NCBI RefSeq assembly: GCF_050717545.1
Contig: NZ_JBOITN010000031.1
Span: 1-64,000 of the forward strand
Reading direction: 5' to 3'
DNA from: Clostridium_AD sp050717545
GTDB taxonomy: Bacteria; Bacillota; Clostridia; Clostridiales; Clostridiaceae
Length of the DNA: 64,000 bases
The notes under the pieces were generated by a model that saw nothing but the letters and a program-made list of their open reading frames with translations, made no database searches and was not told where the DNA came from. The position numbers and the translations under genes are program-made. This document shows positions 25,118 to 33,988 of this stretch, one piece after another. Within the stretch, counting starts at the first letter, position 1. Every line of letters starts with the position of its first letter.

Positions 25118-25210
25118 TTAAAAGATTCTAATATAGTAAATATATTCTAGGATGGTCTTAACTACTAATGATTAAGGCATATGTTATAAATAGTAGAGGA
25201 GTGCGAGAAG

Positions 25211-26353
25211 ATGAAAAAATTGATACTTGTAAAATTTGCCCCGGAGATATTTTTAAAAGGGCTAAACAGAGGTAAATTTGAAAAAAAACTTAAAGACAAT
25301 ATAAAAAATTCAATTAAAGGATTAGAATACGAGTTTGTTGAAGACCAAGGAAGATGGTTTATATCCTCAGATGTTATGGAGCAAGTTATAGAAAAGGTTA
25401 AAAATGTTTTTGGAGTAATGGAGGTTTGTCAGGTTACTCAGGTTGAAGCGAGCCTTGAGGCTATTGAAAAGCAAGCACTTTTAGAACTAGATGGTAATCC
25501 TGCTAAAACATTTAAAGTAGAAACTAATAGGGCAAATAAAAGTTTTACCCCAGGTTCAATGGATGTAAGTAGAAAAGTAGGGGGACATATATTACGAAAC
25601 AATGATAGTGTTAGTGTTGATGTACATAACCCAGAGTGTGTTATAAATGTTGAAATAAGAAATATGGCATATATATATTCAAAAAGAATACAGGCAGTTC
25701 GAGGATTACCTTATGGGGTGAATGGGAGTACTATGCTTATGTTATCAGGAGGTATAGATTCTCCTGTTGCAGGTTACATGATGGCAAGGCGTGGAGTAGA
25801 ACTTCATGCAGTTTATTATCATAGCCATCCATATACTAGTGAACGTGCAAAGGATAAGGTAAAGCAATTAACAAACATACTAAAAGAATATACTGGAAAA
25901 TTAACATTATACGTAGTTCCTTTTACTGAAATTCAAATGCAAATTATAGAAAAGTGCAGGGAAGACGAATTAACAATAATTATGAGACGATTTATGATGA
26001 GACTCGCTTGTGCACTAGCTGAAAAGTATGGTATAAATTCAGTAACTACTGGGGAAAGCATAGGACAAGTAGCTAGTCAAACTATGGAAGGCCTTGTAGT
26101 AAGTGATGATGTTTCTGATAGACCAGTGTTTAGACCGCTAATAGCTATGGATAAAGTGGATATTATAGATGTTTCAAGGCAGATAGATACATATGAAACT
26201 TCAATTCTACCTTATGAGGATTGTTGTACTATTTTTGTTCCTAAACATCCAAAAACAAAACCAAGGTTAGTTGAGATAATTAAGTCTGAATCAGTTTTAG
26301 ATATTGATAAATTAGTTGAGAAAGCTATTGAGGATATGGAAATTTATAAATAA
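25211..26353 (+). CDS. thiI: tRNA 4-thiouridine synthetase ThiI
   Basis: A 380-residue enzyme that adenylates U8 of tRNA and receives sulfur to make 4-thiouridine. It has a ferredoxin-like plus THUMP domain (about 1-165) and a PP-loop ATPase with SGGIDSP (179-185). It lacks the C-terminal rhodanese domain of E. coli ThiI, as is usual in Firmicutes, so sulfur must come from the neighbouring cysteine desulfurase. The conserved EDCCTIF near residue 338 is consistent with a Cys-mediated transfer. ATG 25211 follows GAGGAG. The unit ends with a hairpin at 26458. Confidence 0.96.
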   Translation: MKKLILVKFAPEIFLKGLNRGKFEKKLKDNIKNSIKGLEYEFVEDQGRWFISSDVMEQVIEKVKNVFGVMEVCQVTQVEASLEAIEKQALLELDGNPAKTFKVETNRANKSFTPGSMDVSRKVGGHILRNNDSVSVDVHNPECVINVEIRNMAYIYSKRIQAVRGLPYGVNGSTMLMLSGGIDSPVAGYMMARRGVELHAVYYHSHPYTSERAKDKVKQLTNILKEYTGKLTLYVVPFTEIQMQIIEKCREDELTIIMRRFMMRLACALAEKYGINSVTTGESIGQVASQTMEGLVVSDDVSDRPVFRPLIAMDKVDIIDVSRQIDTYETSILPYEDCCTIFVPKHPKTKPRLVEIIKSESVLDIDKLVEKAIEDMEIYK

Positions 26354-26457
26354 ATATATTAATGTTAATTAGTATCTGGTTAAAAGGATACAAAAGATAC
26401 AACGCAGAAAAAAATCAAAAGGGTAATACAGTTAAATGAATGATAGTATAAAAAAAG

Positions 26458-26494
26458 ACATCAGATAAGTATAACTTATCTGATGTATTTTTGT
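26458..26494. terminator. Bidirectional terminator, thiI and PAP2 gene
   Basis: ACATCAGATAAGT (26458-26470) pairs perfectly with 26474-26486 around a 3-base loop. An A run lies on the left and a T run on the right. Confidence 0.9.
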
Positions 26495-26519
26495 TTTATG
26501 TGTTTATCTTAAATATATA

Positions 26520-27092
26520 TTATTTATTTTTAAGTCTCTTAATATTGATAGTAAAATATTTATTTAAAAATTTTTCTATACCTTTTTGCTTGCAATATTT
26601 ATAAATAGTGATAGAAATATATGACCACACTGCAGCAATAAACCATCCACCAAGAACATCTGTTGGATAGTGTGCACCAACGTAAACTCTACTAATTCCC
26701 ACAAGAATTAGATATAAAAATATAAAACCACTAAGTATATATGCAACTTTTTTATTTTTTATTCCTTTGATTATGAAGTAAATAAGAACTATACCAATAG
26801 CGGTAGAGATGGAAGAATGTCCACTTGGGAAACTATAGCCATGAGCTTCCATTAACCATGGTTCTAGGGGCCTAAATCTTTTAACTGTATTTTTAAGTAT
26901 CAAGTTAGTAAGACCAGTGAATCCGATATTAAATACAGAGCAAATAGCTTCTAATTTATTATTTAATAGGTACAATATAACGAAAACAAAAAGAGTTATT
27001 AAAATCTGATAAGTTGGGTCTGATGATATCGATAAAACAATAAAGAATTTATCCCATCCCAAATTCATAGAATTTGCTAAATAATAAGGCAT
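26520..27092 (-). CDS. PAP2 superfamily phosphatase
   Basis: A 190-residue membrane phosphatase of the BcrC/PgpB type, likely removing phosphate from undecaprenyl pyrophosphate or a related lipid. All three motifs are visible: KNTVKRFRP (K-x6-R-P), YSFPSGHSS and SRVYVGAHYPTDVLGG. About five hydrophobic segments fit the family. ATG 27092 is preceded by AAAGGATG. It is a single gene. A role in envelope lipid recycling would suit the cell-wall themes of the window, but the substrate is not proven. Confidence 0.9.
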   Translation of the reverse strand: MPYYLANSMNLGWDKFFIVLSISSDPTYQILITLFVFVILYLLNNKLEAICSVFNIGFTGLTNLILKNTVKRFRPLEPWLMEAHGYSFPSGHSSISTAIGIVLIYFIIKGIKNKKVAYILSGFIFLYLILVGISRVYVGAHYPTDVLGGWFIAAVWSYISITIYKYCKQKGIEKFLNKYFTINIKRLKNK

Positions 27093-27460
27093 TTTAAATC
27101 AATCATCCTTTCTATATTACATTAAGCATCGACATGTTTATAAACATTGCTTTTAATAAAACATACCAAAATTCAATTAGATAATATTATTATATCATTT
27201 AATATTATATCAAAAGGCTTTATTAAAAGATACATTTATATTCTTCCTGGGGATAAGCTAAGGAATTTCAAACAATTATAATTATAATTTTTAGCTAATT
27301 ATACAAAGGTAATGCTGAAAAAAATATATTGTTTAAAATAAAAAAAATATTGATAAACAATAAAAATGTATTGATATATAGTTAATATAGTAGTATTATT
27401 GAAATTGTAGTAAATGTTATTAAGAAAAAGAAGAATATTGAAATTTTGGAGGGGAATGAA
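27093..27460. other. AT-rich intergenic region, nothing identified
   Basis: A very AT-rich stretch between divergent genes. It must hold their promoters; TTGATA-like hexamers occur, but none has a convincing partner at 17 bases. No gene or repeat was recognised. Confidence 0.5.
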
Positions 27461-28999
27461 ATGGAAGAGAAACATGTGTTAAGTAATATTGAAAAATGTA
27501 ATATGAAATTATTAAATGAAGAACGTATAAAGGAAACAAAAGAGATAGATTCTAAAATTAGCGCAAGCGAGAAAATACTTACTATTTGTATAGCATTTGG
27601 TTTAGCAATAATTTATGATCGTTTGTTTAGCTTTAAACAGGTTGGCATATCTGTTGTTATTTTCTATGTAATGTTTATGGGGTTTTTCTTATGGAGTATT
27701 AGGGAAAAGGTTAGATCTATAAGAAACATTGACTTTATTATGATTATTCCTATCTTACTACTGGCAATAAATTATTCTATCCATTCAAATAGTCTTTTGA
27801 ATTATTTGAATGGGGTTATGATACTCTTACTTACAGTCATAAGCACTTTATTAATTAGATATCGAGATAGAAAATGGGAGTACGATCAATTGGTGAGAAA
27901 AGTTTTCACTAGGGTTTTTAAAAAAATCCCGGAAAATATTTGGAAACCATTTATATTTATCAAAGAGAGTATAACTTTAAAAGGTAAAAAACAAAAAAAT
28001 TCAACAAATAAAAATATTTTAAGAGGATTAATTATTTCTATACCACTTCTAATTGTTATTATAGTTTTATTAACATCGGCGGATATGGTATTTAAGAACT
28101 ATTTAATGAATTTTTCAAGAGCATTTGAAAATATAAATATAGGCAATACAATGAGTCACTTTTTAGTTATTATGGCGATTTTCTTAATTTCATTTTCATA
28201 TATATGGAGTTTTAAATATACCTGTAAGCACAAGGAATATAATAAAAAGACTTTGCAGTGGGAGCCAATAAGTATGCTCACAGTTATTTTTATGATAAAT
28301 ATAGTATATCTTTTATTTTCAATAGTACAGTTTTCTTATCTTTATGGTGGAGATACTAGCTTTCTTCCCAGTGGTTTCACTTATTCAGAATATGCAAGAA
28401 AAGGTTTCTTTGAGCTTTTTGCAGTTACAATAATTAATTTTACAATATTACTTAGCAGCATGAAATTTATTAAAAAGGATAATAAGACAATTAGCATTAT
28501 AGCTAATATATTATTAACGCTACTTGTAGGGTTTACAATGAATATGTTATTTTCAGCTCATTATAAGATGTCCTTATATGAACAAACTTATGGATTTACT
28601 TATTTAAGAATTTTCGTTCATATATTTATGTTTATGTTGTTTTTGCTATTTATAATAGCTCTAATTGGAATATGGAATAGAAAGGTTCCGGTAAATAAAG
28701 TTTTATTGATAACTGTTTTGATTATGTATATAGTGTTAAATTATATTAATGTAGATAAAGTAATAGCGCAAAAAAACATTGATATATATTATAAAACTCA
28801 AAAAATTGATGTATTATATCTAGAGAGCTTATCTTATGATGCTACAGTCGAAATCATAAAGCTAAAAAATGATTCTAACGAAGAAGTTTCTAGTGAGGTT
28901 AATATATATCTATCTGATATAAAGAAAGAATTATCAAAGGAGTCATCTTGGTATGAATTTAATTATTCTAAATATAGGTCTAAAAAGGCTATAAATTAA
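27461..28999 (+). CDS. DUF4153/DUF4173 family membrane protein
   Basis: A 512-residue polytopic protein with about ten hydrophobic segments from residue 45 onward. The conserved SEYARKGFFELFAVTIINF (about residues 305-323) is the hallmark of the DUF4153/DUF4173 family. The N-terminal 40 residues and C-terminal 90 residues are charged and soluble. Function is unknown. ATG 27461 follows GGAGGGG; the in-frame TTG at 27446 lies within that site. It is a single gene with its own terminator. Confidence 0.85.
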   Translation: MEEKHVLSNIEKCNMKLLNEERIKETKEIDSKISASEKILTICIAFGLAIIYDRLFSFKQVGISVVIFYVMFMGFFLWSIREKVRSIRNIDFIMIIPILLLAINYSIHSNSLLNYLNGVMILLLTVISTLLIRYRDRKWEYDQLVRKVFTRVFKKIPENIWKPFIFIKESITLKGKKQKNSTNKNILRGLIISIPLLIVIIVLLTSADMVFKNYLMNFSRAFENINIGNTMSHFLVIMAIFLISFSYIWSFKYTCKHKEYNKKTLQWEPISMLTVIFMINIVYLLFSIVQFSYLYGGDTSFLPSGFTYSEYARKGFFELFAVTIINFTILLSSMKFIKKDNKTISIIANILLTLLVGFTMNMLFSAHYKMSLYEQTYGFTYLRIFVHIFMFMLFLLFIIALIGIWNRKVPVNKVLLITVLIMYIVLNYINVDKVIAQKNIDIYYKTQKIDVLYLESLSYDATVEIIKLKNDSNEEVSSEVNIYLSDIKKELSKESSWYEFNYSKYRSKKAIN

Positions 29000-29073
29000 A
29001 TATATTTACACAACATTCGTTAAAAAAGTATATTTCCCGGGAATTAAAAGCTATTGTCGTATAAATTAGCAAA

Positions 29074-29111
29074 GAAAGCAGCAAATCTACTTAATTAGAC
29101 TTACTGCTTTC
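29074..29111. terminator. Bidirectional terminator
   Basis: GAAAGCAG (29074-29081) pairs with CTGCTTTC (29104-29111), with an inner TCTA/TAGA stem. It lies between the convergent DUF4153 and amino acid ABC genes. Confidence 0.75.
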
Positions 29112-29124
29112 TCTAAATGCTATT

Positions 29125-29865
29125 TTATGACAAACTCAAAAATTGTTTTATTCTTTCATGCTCAGGATTTGTGAATAATATTTCTGGAGTAGAATTTTCT
29201 AATATCTCTCCATTTTCCATAAAAATAATTCTATCTGATATTTCCCTTGCAAATTGCATCTCGTGGGTAACTACCATTAGTGATATTTTATCAAGGGCAA
29301 GATCTCTAATTACTTTCAATACTTCACCAACTAGTCTAGGATCTAATGCAGAAGTTGGTTCATCAAACAGAATTAACTCAGGGTTCATCGCAAGGCACCT
29401 AGCGATAGCAATACGCTGCTGTTGTCCACCCGAAAGGGTACAGGGATAAGCGTTAATTTTGTCTATTAGATCTACTTTTAAAAGCAGTTTTTCTGCAACC
29501 GTTATAGCTTCTTTTCTAGATATGCCATTTACTAGAATAGGAGCTTCAATTATATTCTCTAGAACAGTTTTATGAGGGAATAAATTAAAGTTTTGAAAAA
29601 CCATTCCTATCTTTTTAGAAGCATTAATTGCCTCCAGATTAGTGATTTTATTTTTGGATTCTGCAATAGTGATGCCTCTAAATTCAATCTTGCCACTATC
29701 CATATGTTCAAGTCCACTTATGCACCTAAGAAGAGTGCTTTTTCCAGAGCCAGAAGGGCCAATAATTGATATTACTTGACCTTTTTTTAGATCTATGGAG
29801 ACGTCCTTTAAAACTTTATTTTCACCAAAACTTTTATTTATTTTTGATATCTTTAATAAATCCAT
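29125..29865 (-). CDS. Polar amino acid ABC transporter, ATP-binding protein
   Basis: A 246-residue ATPase of the GlnQ/ArtP family that powers amino acid uptake. It has Walker A GPSGSGKS (36-43), Q-loop, signature LSGGQQQRIAIARCLA, Walker B LILFDEPTSALD and the His switch VVTHEM. ATG 29865 was chosen because AAGGATGGTG lies upstream; a TTG at 29883 lacks a site. It is last in a three-gene minus-strand operon after the binding protein and permease. The substrate (glutamine, arginine, cystine or similar) cannot be told apart here. Confidence 0.94.
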   Translation of the reverse strand: MDLLKISKINKSFGENKVLKDVSIDLKKGQVISIIGPSGSGKSTLLRCISGLEHMDSGKIEFRGITIAESKNKITNLEAINASKKIGMVFQNFNLFPHKTVLENIIEAPILVNGISRKEAITVAEKLLLKVDLIDKINAYPCTLSGGQQQRIAIARCLAMNPELILFDEPTSALDPRLVGEVLKVIRDLALDKISLMVVTHEMQFAREISDRIIFMENGEILENSTPEILFTNPEHERIKQFLSLS

Positions 29866-29996
29866 ACTAGCACCATCCTTCAATTCCTATTAACATTTAT
29901 GTTTTGTGAATATAAAATATTAATTAATATGTACCACACCTGCATCCTGACAGCTAAAAGTTTTTTTGTTACATGGGAGACTATAATGTTTTCATT

Positions 29997-30638
29997 CTAT
30001 TCGTATATTGAATATTTCTTTTCAAGCTTTCTAAAAGCCATCACAATGAGAGATGTAAATAGTAAATATATAATTGCGGCAATAAAAAAAGGAGTGATTG
30101 TAAAATCTCTAGTTACAACTTCTCTAGCAGCTCTTAATAAATCTTGTAATCCAATAGCGGCGACTAAAGCAGTATCCTTTACTAAATTAATTGCTTCATT
30201 ACAAGTGGGAGGGATTATTCTTTTAAAGGCTTGGGGAAGTATTACTTTTGACATAGTTTGTTTATAGTTCATTCCCAGTACTTTGGCAGCTTCATATTGA
30301 CCTTTATCTATGGACTGAATACCAGATCTAAATATCTCCGTAAAATATGCTCCGTAATTCAAGGAAAAAGTAAGAGCAGCAGCCATAAAAGGAGAAAATC
30401 TAATACCTATAATAGGTAGTCCAAAATATGTGAAAAATAGTTGAAGAAGTAAAGGAGTTCCCCTAAATAACCAAGTATAAAAGTCGACAACTTTGCCAAG
30501 TATCTTTAAATTTGAAACTTTAATTAGTGCACCTATTACTCCAAGTGGTATACAAAAAATTATTGTTGCGAAATATAATTCTATTGTAAATATGCTTCCT
30601 TTTAAAATATATGTTGTAACGTCTAAAAAATCAACCAA
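29997..30638 (-). CDS. Polar amino acid ABC transporter, permease
   Basis: A 213-residue HisM/GlnP-type permease with about five membrane helices. The family EAA loop is visible as EAAKVLGMNYKQTMSKVILPQA, the site where the ATPase docks. The N-terminal ILKGSIFTIELYFATIIFCIPLG is also typical. TTG 30638 was chosen: it lies eight bases after AAAAGGAG, whereas the in-frame GTG at 30647 touches that site. It lies between the binding-protein and ATPase genes. A single permease suggests a homodimer. Confidence 0.93.
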   Translation of the reverse strand: MVDFLDVTTYILKGSIFTIELYFATIIFCIPLGVIGALIKVSNLKILGKVVDFYTWLFRGTPLLLQLFFTYFGLPIIGIRFSPFMAAALTFSLNYGAYFTEIFRSGIQSIDKGQYEAAKVLGMNYKQTMSKVILPQAFKRIIPPTCNEAINLVKDTALVAAIGLQDLLRAAREVVTRDFTITPFFIAAIIYLLFTSLIVMAFRKLEKKYSIYE

Positions 30639-30723
30639 GTATAACACTCCTTTTGAAAAATTACATTATTATGATTATTACTACTCAAACATTACTTATA
30701 TGGAATGTTTGAGCAGTAGTTTA

Positions 30724-31524
30724 TTATTTGAAAGTTATATCTTTACCAAACCACTTTTGAGATATAGTGTTGGATGTGCCATCATTTTTCATTTCTTCAA
30801 GTAGTTTATTTATTTCAGTAGTAAGGTTTATATCATTTTTTCTAATACCTACGCCGTAATCTTCAACTCCAAGATCTTCCTCAAGTATTTTATAATCATT
30901 TGGTTTTTTATTAACATAGTATCTTCCAACTACCTCGTCAACTATTACAGCGTCAATTCTTTTTGCATTTAAATCTAATAGTGCTTCTGTGTTGTTTGAA
31001 TATTTTTTTACCTTTTTTAACGAATCAGTAAGAGTCGTGTCCTTAGCAAGGGCAGTTTCACTACTGCTTCCTAATTGAAGTCCTACATTTTTATCATTTA
31101 AATCAGTTTTACCTTTTATAGTCGAATCACTGCGCACAATAATTATTTGCTTATTTTGAAGGTATACTTTAGAAAAAGCAATTTGTTCTTTTCTTTTATC
31201 TGTTATAGTGAGTCCATTCCATATAGCATCAATATCTTTATTATTTAAACTTAATATAACTCCGTCCCACTCTACAGGTTTAAAGGTGACTTTAACGCCT
31301 AACCTCTTACCTACTTCTTTCGCCATATCAATATCAAACCCTACAATTTCACCTTTATCATCTCTAAAACCCATTGGTGGGAAATTATCATCAAGCCCAA
31401 TTACAAGTTCTTTTTTTTCTTTTAAATCAGCTAAAGAACTATCGACTGCCGGTTTACTGCTACACCCAGCTAAAATAGCAGTTGAAAGTATTGCCACCAT
31501 TAATAAGTTGAATTTAATTTTCAT
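30724..31524 (-). CDS. Polar amino acid ABC transporter, substrate-binding lipoprotein
   Basis: A 266-residue extracellular binding protein of the SBP_bac_3 family. The lipoprotein signal MKIKFNLLMVAILSTAILAGC has its lipobox LAGC with lipidated C21. ELVIGLDDNFPPMGFRDDKGEIVGFDIDMAKEVGKRL is the family N-terminal motif, and the DAIWNGLTITDKRKEQIAFS segment lines the ligand site. ATG 31524 follows AAGGGGTG. It is the first gene of the operon with permease and ATPase. The ligand class is inferred as polar amino acids. Confidence 0.94.
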   Translation of the reverse strand: MKIKFNLLMVAILSTAILAGCSSKPAVDSSLADLKEKKELVIGLDDNFPPMGFRDDKGEIVGFDIDMAKEVGKRLGVKVTFKPVEWDGVILSLNNKDIDAIWNGLTITDKRKEQIAFSKVYLQNKQIIIVRSDSTIKGKTDLNDKNVGLQLGSSSETALAKDTTLTDSLKKVKKYSNNTEALLDLNAKRIDAVIVDEVVGRYYVNKKPNDYKILEEDLGVEDYGVGIRKNDINLTTEINKLLEEMKNDGTSNTISQKWFGKDITFK

Positions 31525-31651
31525 ATTAAGCACCCCTTTATAAATCCTATTAATATCATTTTACTTTATCGTATTAACTTTGTAAAGCAAAAAACCGAAA
31601 ATAATACTATATTCAATATTCTGATTAGTTGCATTTTTTTATATAATTAAC

Positions 31652-31680
31652 TTGACACTAAAATAACAAAGTGTTATTAT
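31652..31680 (+). promoter_or_regulatory. Promoter of the riboflavin operon
   Basis: Perfect TTGACA (31652-31657) and TATTAT (31675-31680) with a 17-base spacer lie about 20 bases before the FMN riboswitch. Confidence 0.85.
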
Positions 31681-31700
31681 AAATTTGAAAATTGAATAAA

Positions 31701-31813
31701 TCCTTCAGGGTAGGGTGTAATTCCTAACCGGCGGTAAAGCCCGCGAACCGAAAGGTAGATCTGGTATAAATTCCAGAGCCGACAGTAAAGTCTGGATGAG
31801 AGAAGGAGAAGAA
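31701..31813 (+). ncRNA. FMN riboswitch (RFN element)
   Basis: The leader begins TCCTTCAGGGTAGGGTG and ends GATGAGAGAAGGA, closing the P1 helix. The internal conserved blocks CCTAACCGGCGGTA, GCCCGCGAACC and CCGACAGT match the RFN aptamer in order. It binds FMN and lies between the promoter and a terminator hairpin, so it should stop transcription of ribD-ribE-ribBA-ribH when FMN is plentiful. Confidence 0.97.
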
Positions 31814-31947
31814 CGATGATAAATATAGATGATTTTTATTTATTAACAAGAATTATAGTTAATAAATGCTTTTGTGTTTTGAGTTCAAATGTATTTAGTA
31901 AACATTGCCACAAGGTGATGAGGAACTAAATGCGTAAGTAGCTTATT

Positions 31948-31979
31948 AAGCCCTGAAAACATTGTTTTCAGGGCTTTTA
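31948..31979 (+). terminator. Riboswitch-controlled terminator before ribD
   Basis: AAGCCCTGAAAAC pairs with GTTTTCAGGGCTT around an ATT loop and is followed by TTTTATT. It lies 135 bases after the FMN aptamer and 95 bases before ribD. Confidence 0.9.
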
Positions 31980-32074
31980 TTCGTTCAATAATTTTATTTT
32001 GCTAAAATAGTGTTTATCAGGAAAAGAGTTTCTAGGAAGATTAGTACCACAATTATATAATTAGGGGTGATAAA

Positions 32075-33172
32075 TTGGACAATTATTATATGGCAAGAGC
32101 GCTTGAATTATCGAAGCTGGGGGTGGGTTTTGTAAATCCTAATCCACTTGTTGGAGCCGTTATTGTAAAAGATAATAAAATAATAGGTGAAGGATATCAT
32201 GAATATTTTGGTGGACCTCATGCAGAAGTAAATGCTTTTAAAAATGCAACGCAGGATGTAGAAGGTGCAACAATATATGTAACTTTGGAGCCTTGTGCAC
32301 ATTATGGTAAAACGCCACCTTGCGCTGAGGCTATAGTAAAAAATAAAATAGCTAAGGTTGTAGTTGGAATGGTAGATCCTAATCCATTAGTTGCAGGTAA
32401 GGGGATAGAAATTTTAAAAAATAATGGTATAGAAGTTATTAAGGGCATAATGGACAAGGAAATAGAAAATACTAATGAGATATTTATAAAATACATAACT
32501 AATAAAAAACCATTTTGCATTATAAAAACTGCTATGACACTGGATGGTAAAATAGCAACTTCAACTGGTGATTCAAAGTGGATAAGTAATCAAAAATCTA
32601 GATCATATGTGCATGAATTAAGGCAGTTGGTATCTGGAATTATGGTTGGTATTGGCACTGTCTTAAGTGATGACCCTGGGCTTACTACAAGAAGAGGAGG
32701 CAAAACTAGCAAAAATCCAATAAGAATAATCATAGATTCCACGGCAAGGGTGCCATTAGATGCAAAGGTACTTACATGTGATGATAAAACGAAAACAATT
32801 ATAGTTACAACTAAGCTTGCAAGTGATACTAAGATTTGCGCTATTAAAGAAAAGGGCGCCCAGGTTATTGTAACTCCATGTAAGAACAACCGGGTAGATT
32901 TGGTCTATTTAATGGGCGTCCTAGGTGATATGGAAATAGATAGTATATTGCTTGAAGGTGGAAGTACTTTAAATTATTCCGCTCTTGAGGAAGGAATAGT
33001 TGATAAAGTTATTTCGTTTATTTCTCCAAAAATATTTGGAGGGACTTGTGGTAAAACTCCAGTAGGAGGTCAGGGAATTGAGCGAGTGAGTGATGCCTTT
33101 AAACTTAAGGATACTAAGGTTTCTACCTTTGATGAAGACATCATGATAGAAGGATATATAAGTAAATCTTAG
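32075..33172 (+). CDS. ribD: Bifunctional pyrimidine deaminase/reductase RibD
   Basis: A 365-residue enzyme for the second and third steps of riboflavin synthesis. The N-terminal deaminase (1-145) has the zinc motifs PHAEVNAF and TLEPCAHYGKTPPCAEA. The C-terminal reductase (150-365) has KTAMTLDGKIATSTGDSKWIS and the NADPH-binding LLEGGSTLNYSAL. TTG 32075 follows GGGGTGAT. It is first in the rib operon, under the FMN riboswitch. Length and domain order are standard. Confidence 0.97.
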   Translation: MDNYYMARALELSKLGVGFVNPNPLVGAVIVKDNKIIGEGYHEYFGGPHAEVNAFKNATQDVEGATIYVTLEPCAHYGKTPPCAEAIVKNKIAKVVVGMVDPNPLVAGKGIEILKNNGIEVIKGIMDKEIENTNEIFIKYITNKKPFCIIKTAMTLDGKIATSTGDSKWISNQKSRSYVHELRQLVSGIMVGIGTVLSDDPGLTTRRGGKTSKNPIRIIIDSTARVPLDAKVLTCDDKTKTIIVTTKLASDTKICAIKEKGAQVIVTPCKNNRVDLVYLMGVLGDMEIDSILLEGGSTLNYSALEEGIVDKVISFISPKIFGGTCGKTPVGGQGIERVSDAFKLKDTKVSTFDEDIMIEGYISKS

Positions 33173-33215
33173 TAATTAGATTGATAATTAAAATTAAAAT
33201 AAATGAGGTGATAAC

Positions 33216-33863
33216 ATGTTTACAGGATTAATTGAGGAAATTGGTGAGATAAAGTCTATTGTAAAAGCTGCGAGGTCCGCAAGAATTACTATAAAAGCTG
33301 AAAAAATCATGAGTGGGTTAAAGATTGGTGATAGCATAAGTACCAATGGGGTGTGTCTTACAGTAACAGAGTTTAATAAAAACACCTTCGCCGTAGATGT
33401 AATGGCAGAAACTATCAGAAGTAGTAATTTAGGCAAATTAAAGTCTGGTTCTTATGTTAATTTGGAAAGAGCATTAATGGCTAGTGATAGGCTAGGAGGT
33501 CATATAGTAAGTGGCCATATTGACGGAGTAGGAACTATTATAGAACTTACCAAGGAGGAAAACGCCACCTGGGTGTCTGTTGAAACTTCAAAGGATATAT
33601 TAAAGTATATTGTACATAAAGGCTCAATAGCAATTGATGGAATTAGCTTAACTGTAGCATATGTTAATGAAGATATTTTTAAAGTATCAATTATACCTCA
33701 CACTAAGGGTGAAACTACTTTATTGATTAAGAAGACTGGTGACGTAGTTAACCTTGAGTGTGATATGATGGCAAAATATATTGAAAAGCTACTTATATAT
33801 GGAGATAGTCCAAAAGAAAAAAAATCTATTAGTCAAAATTTTTTAGATGAAAATGGATTTTAA
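33216..33863 (+). CDS. ribE: Riboflavin synthase alpha subunit
   Basis: A 215-residue enzyme that dismutates two lumazine molecules to riboflavin. It has two homologous barrel repeats: MFTGLIEEIGEI opens the first, and LGGHIVSGHIDGVGTI the second. DSISTNGVCLTV and GSIAIDGISLTV are the matching repeat motifs. The C-terminal helix mediates trimerisation in the family. ATG 33216 follows GAGGTGAT. It is second in the operon, 43 bases after ribD. A palindrome-centred repeat element begins two bases after its stop. Confidence 0.96.
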   Translation: MFTGLIEEIGEIKSIVKAARSARITIKAEKIMSGLKIGDSISTNGVCLTVTEFNKNTFAVDVMAETIRSSNLGKLKSGSYVNLERALMASDRLGGHIVSGHIDGVGTIIELTKEENATWVSVETSKDILKYIVHKGSIAIDGISLTVAYVNEDIFKVSIIPHTKGETTLLIKKTGDVVNLECDMMAKYIEKLLIYGDSPKEKKSISQNFLDENGF

Positions 33864-33864
33864 C

Positions 33865-33893
33865 GACATTTCAGCTCCTCAGGAGATGATTTA
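33865..33893 (-). repeat. 29-bp palindrome-centred repeat, copy 2 (inverted)
   Basis: This is the reverse complement of copy 3 (54743-54771), differing only by TGA for TGC in the centre of the CTCC/GGAG dyad. It begins two bases after the ribE stop, inside the rib operon. Confidence 0.65.
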
Positions 33894-33988
33894 ATATACA
33901 GACATCAGTGTAGTTCAAAGCAAATGATATTACATCACAAGAGTTATGAATATAGCACTTGTAGTTGTTAAATAAGGGGTTGGAGAAA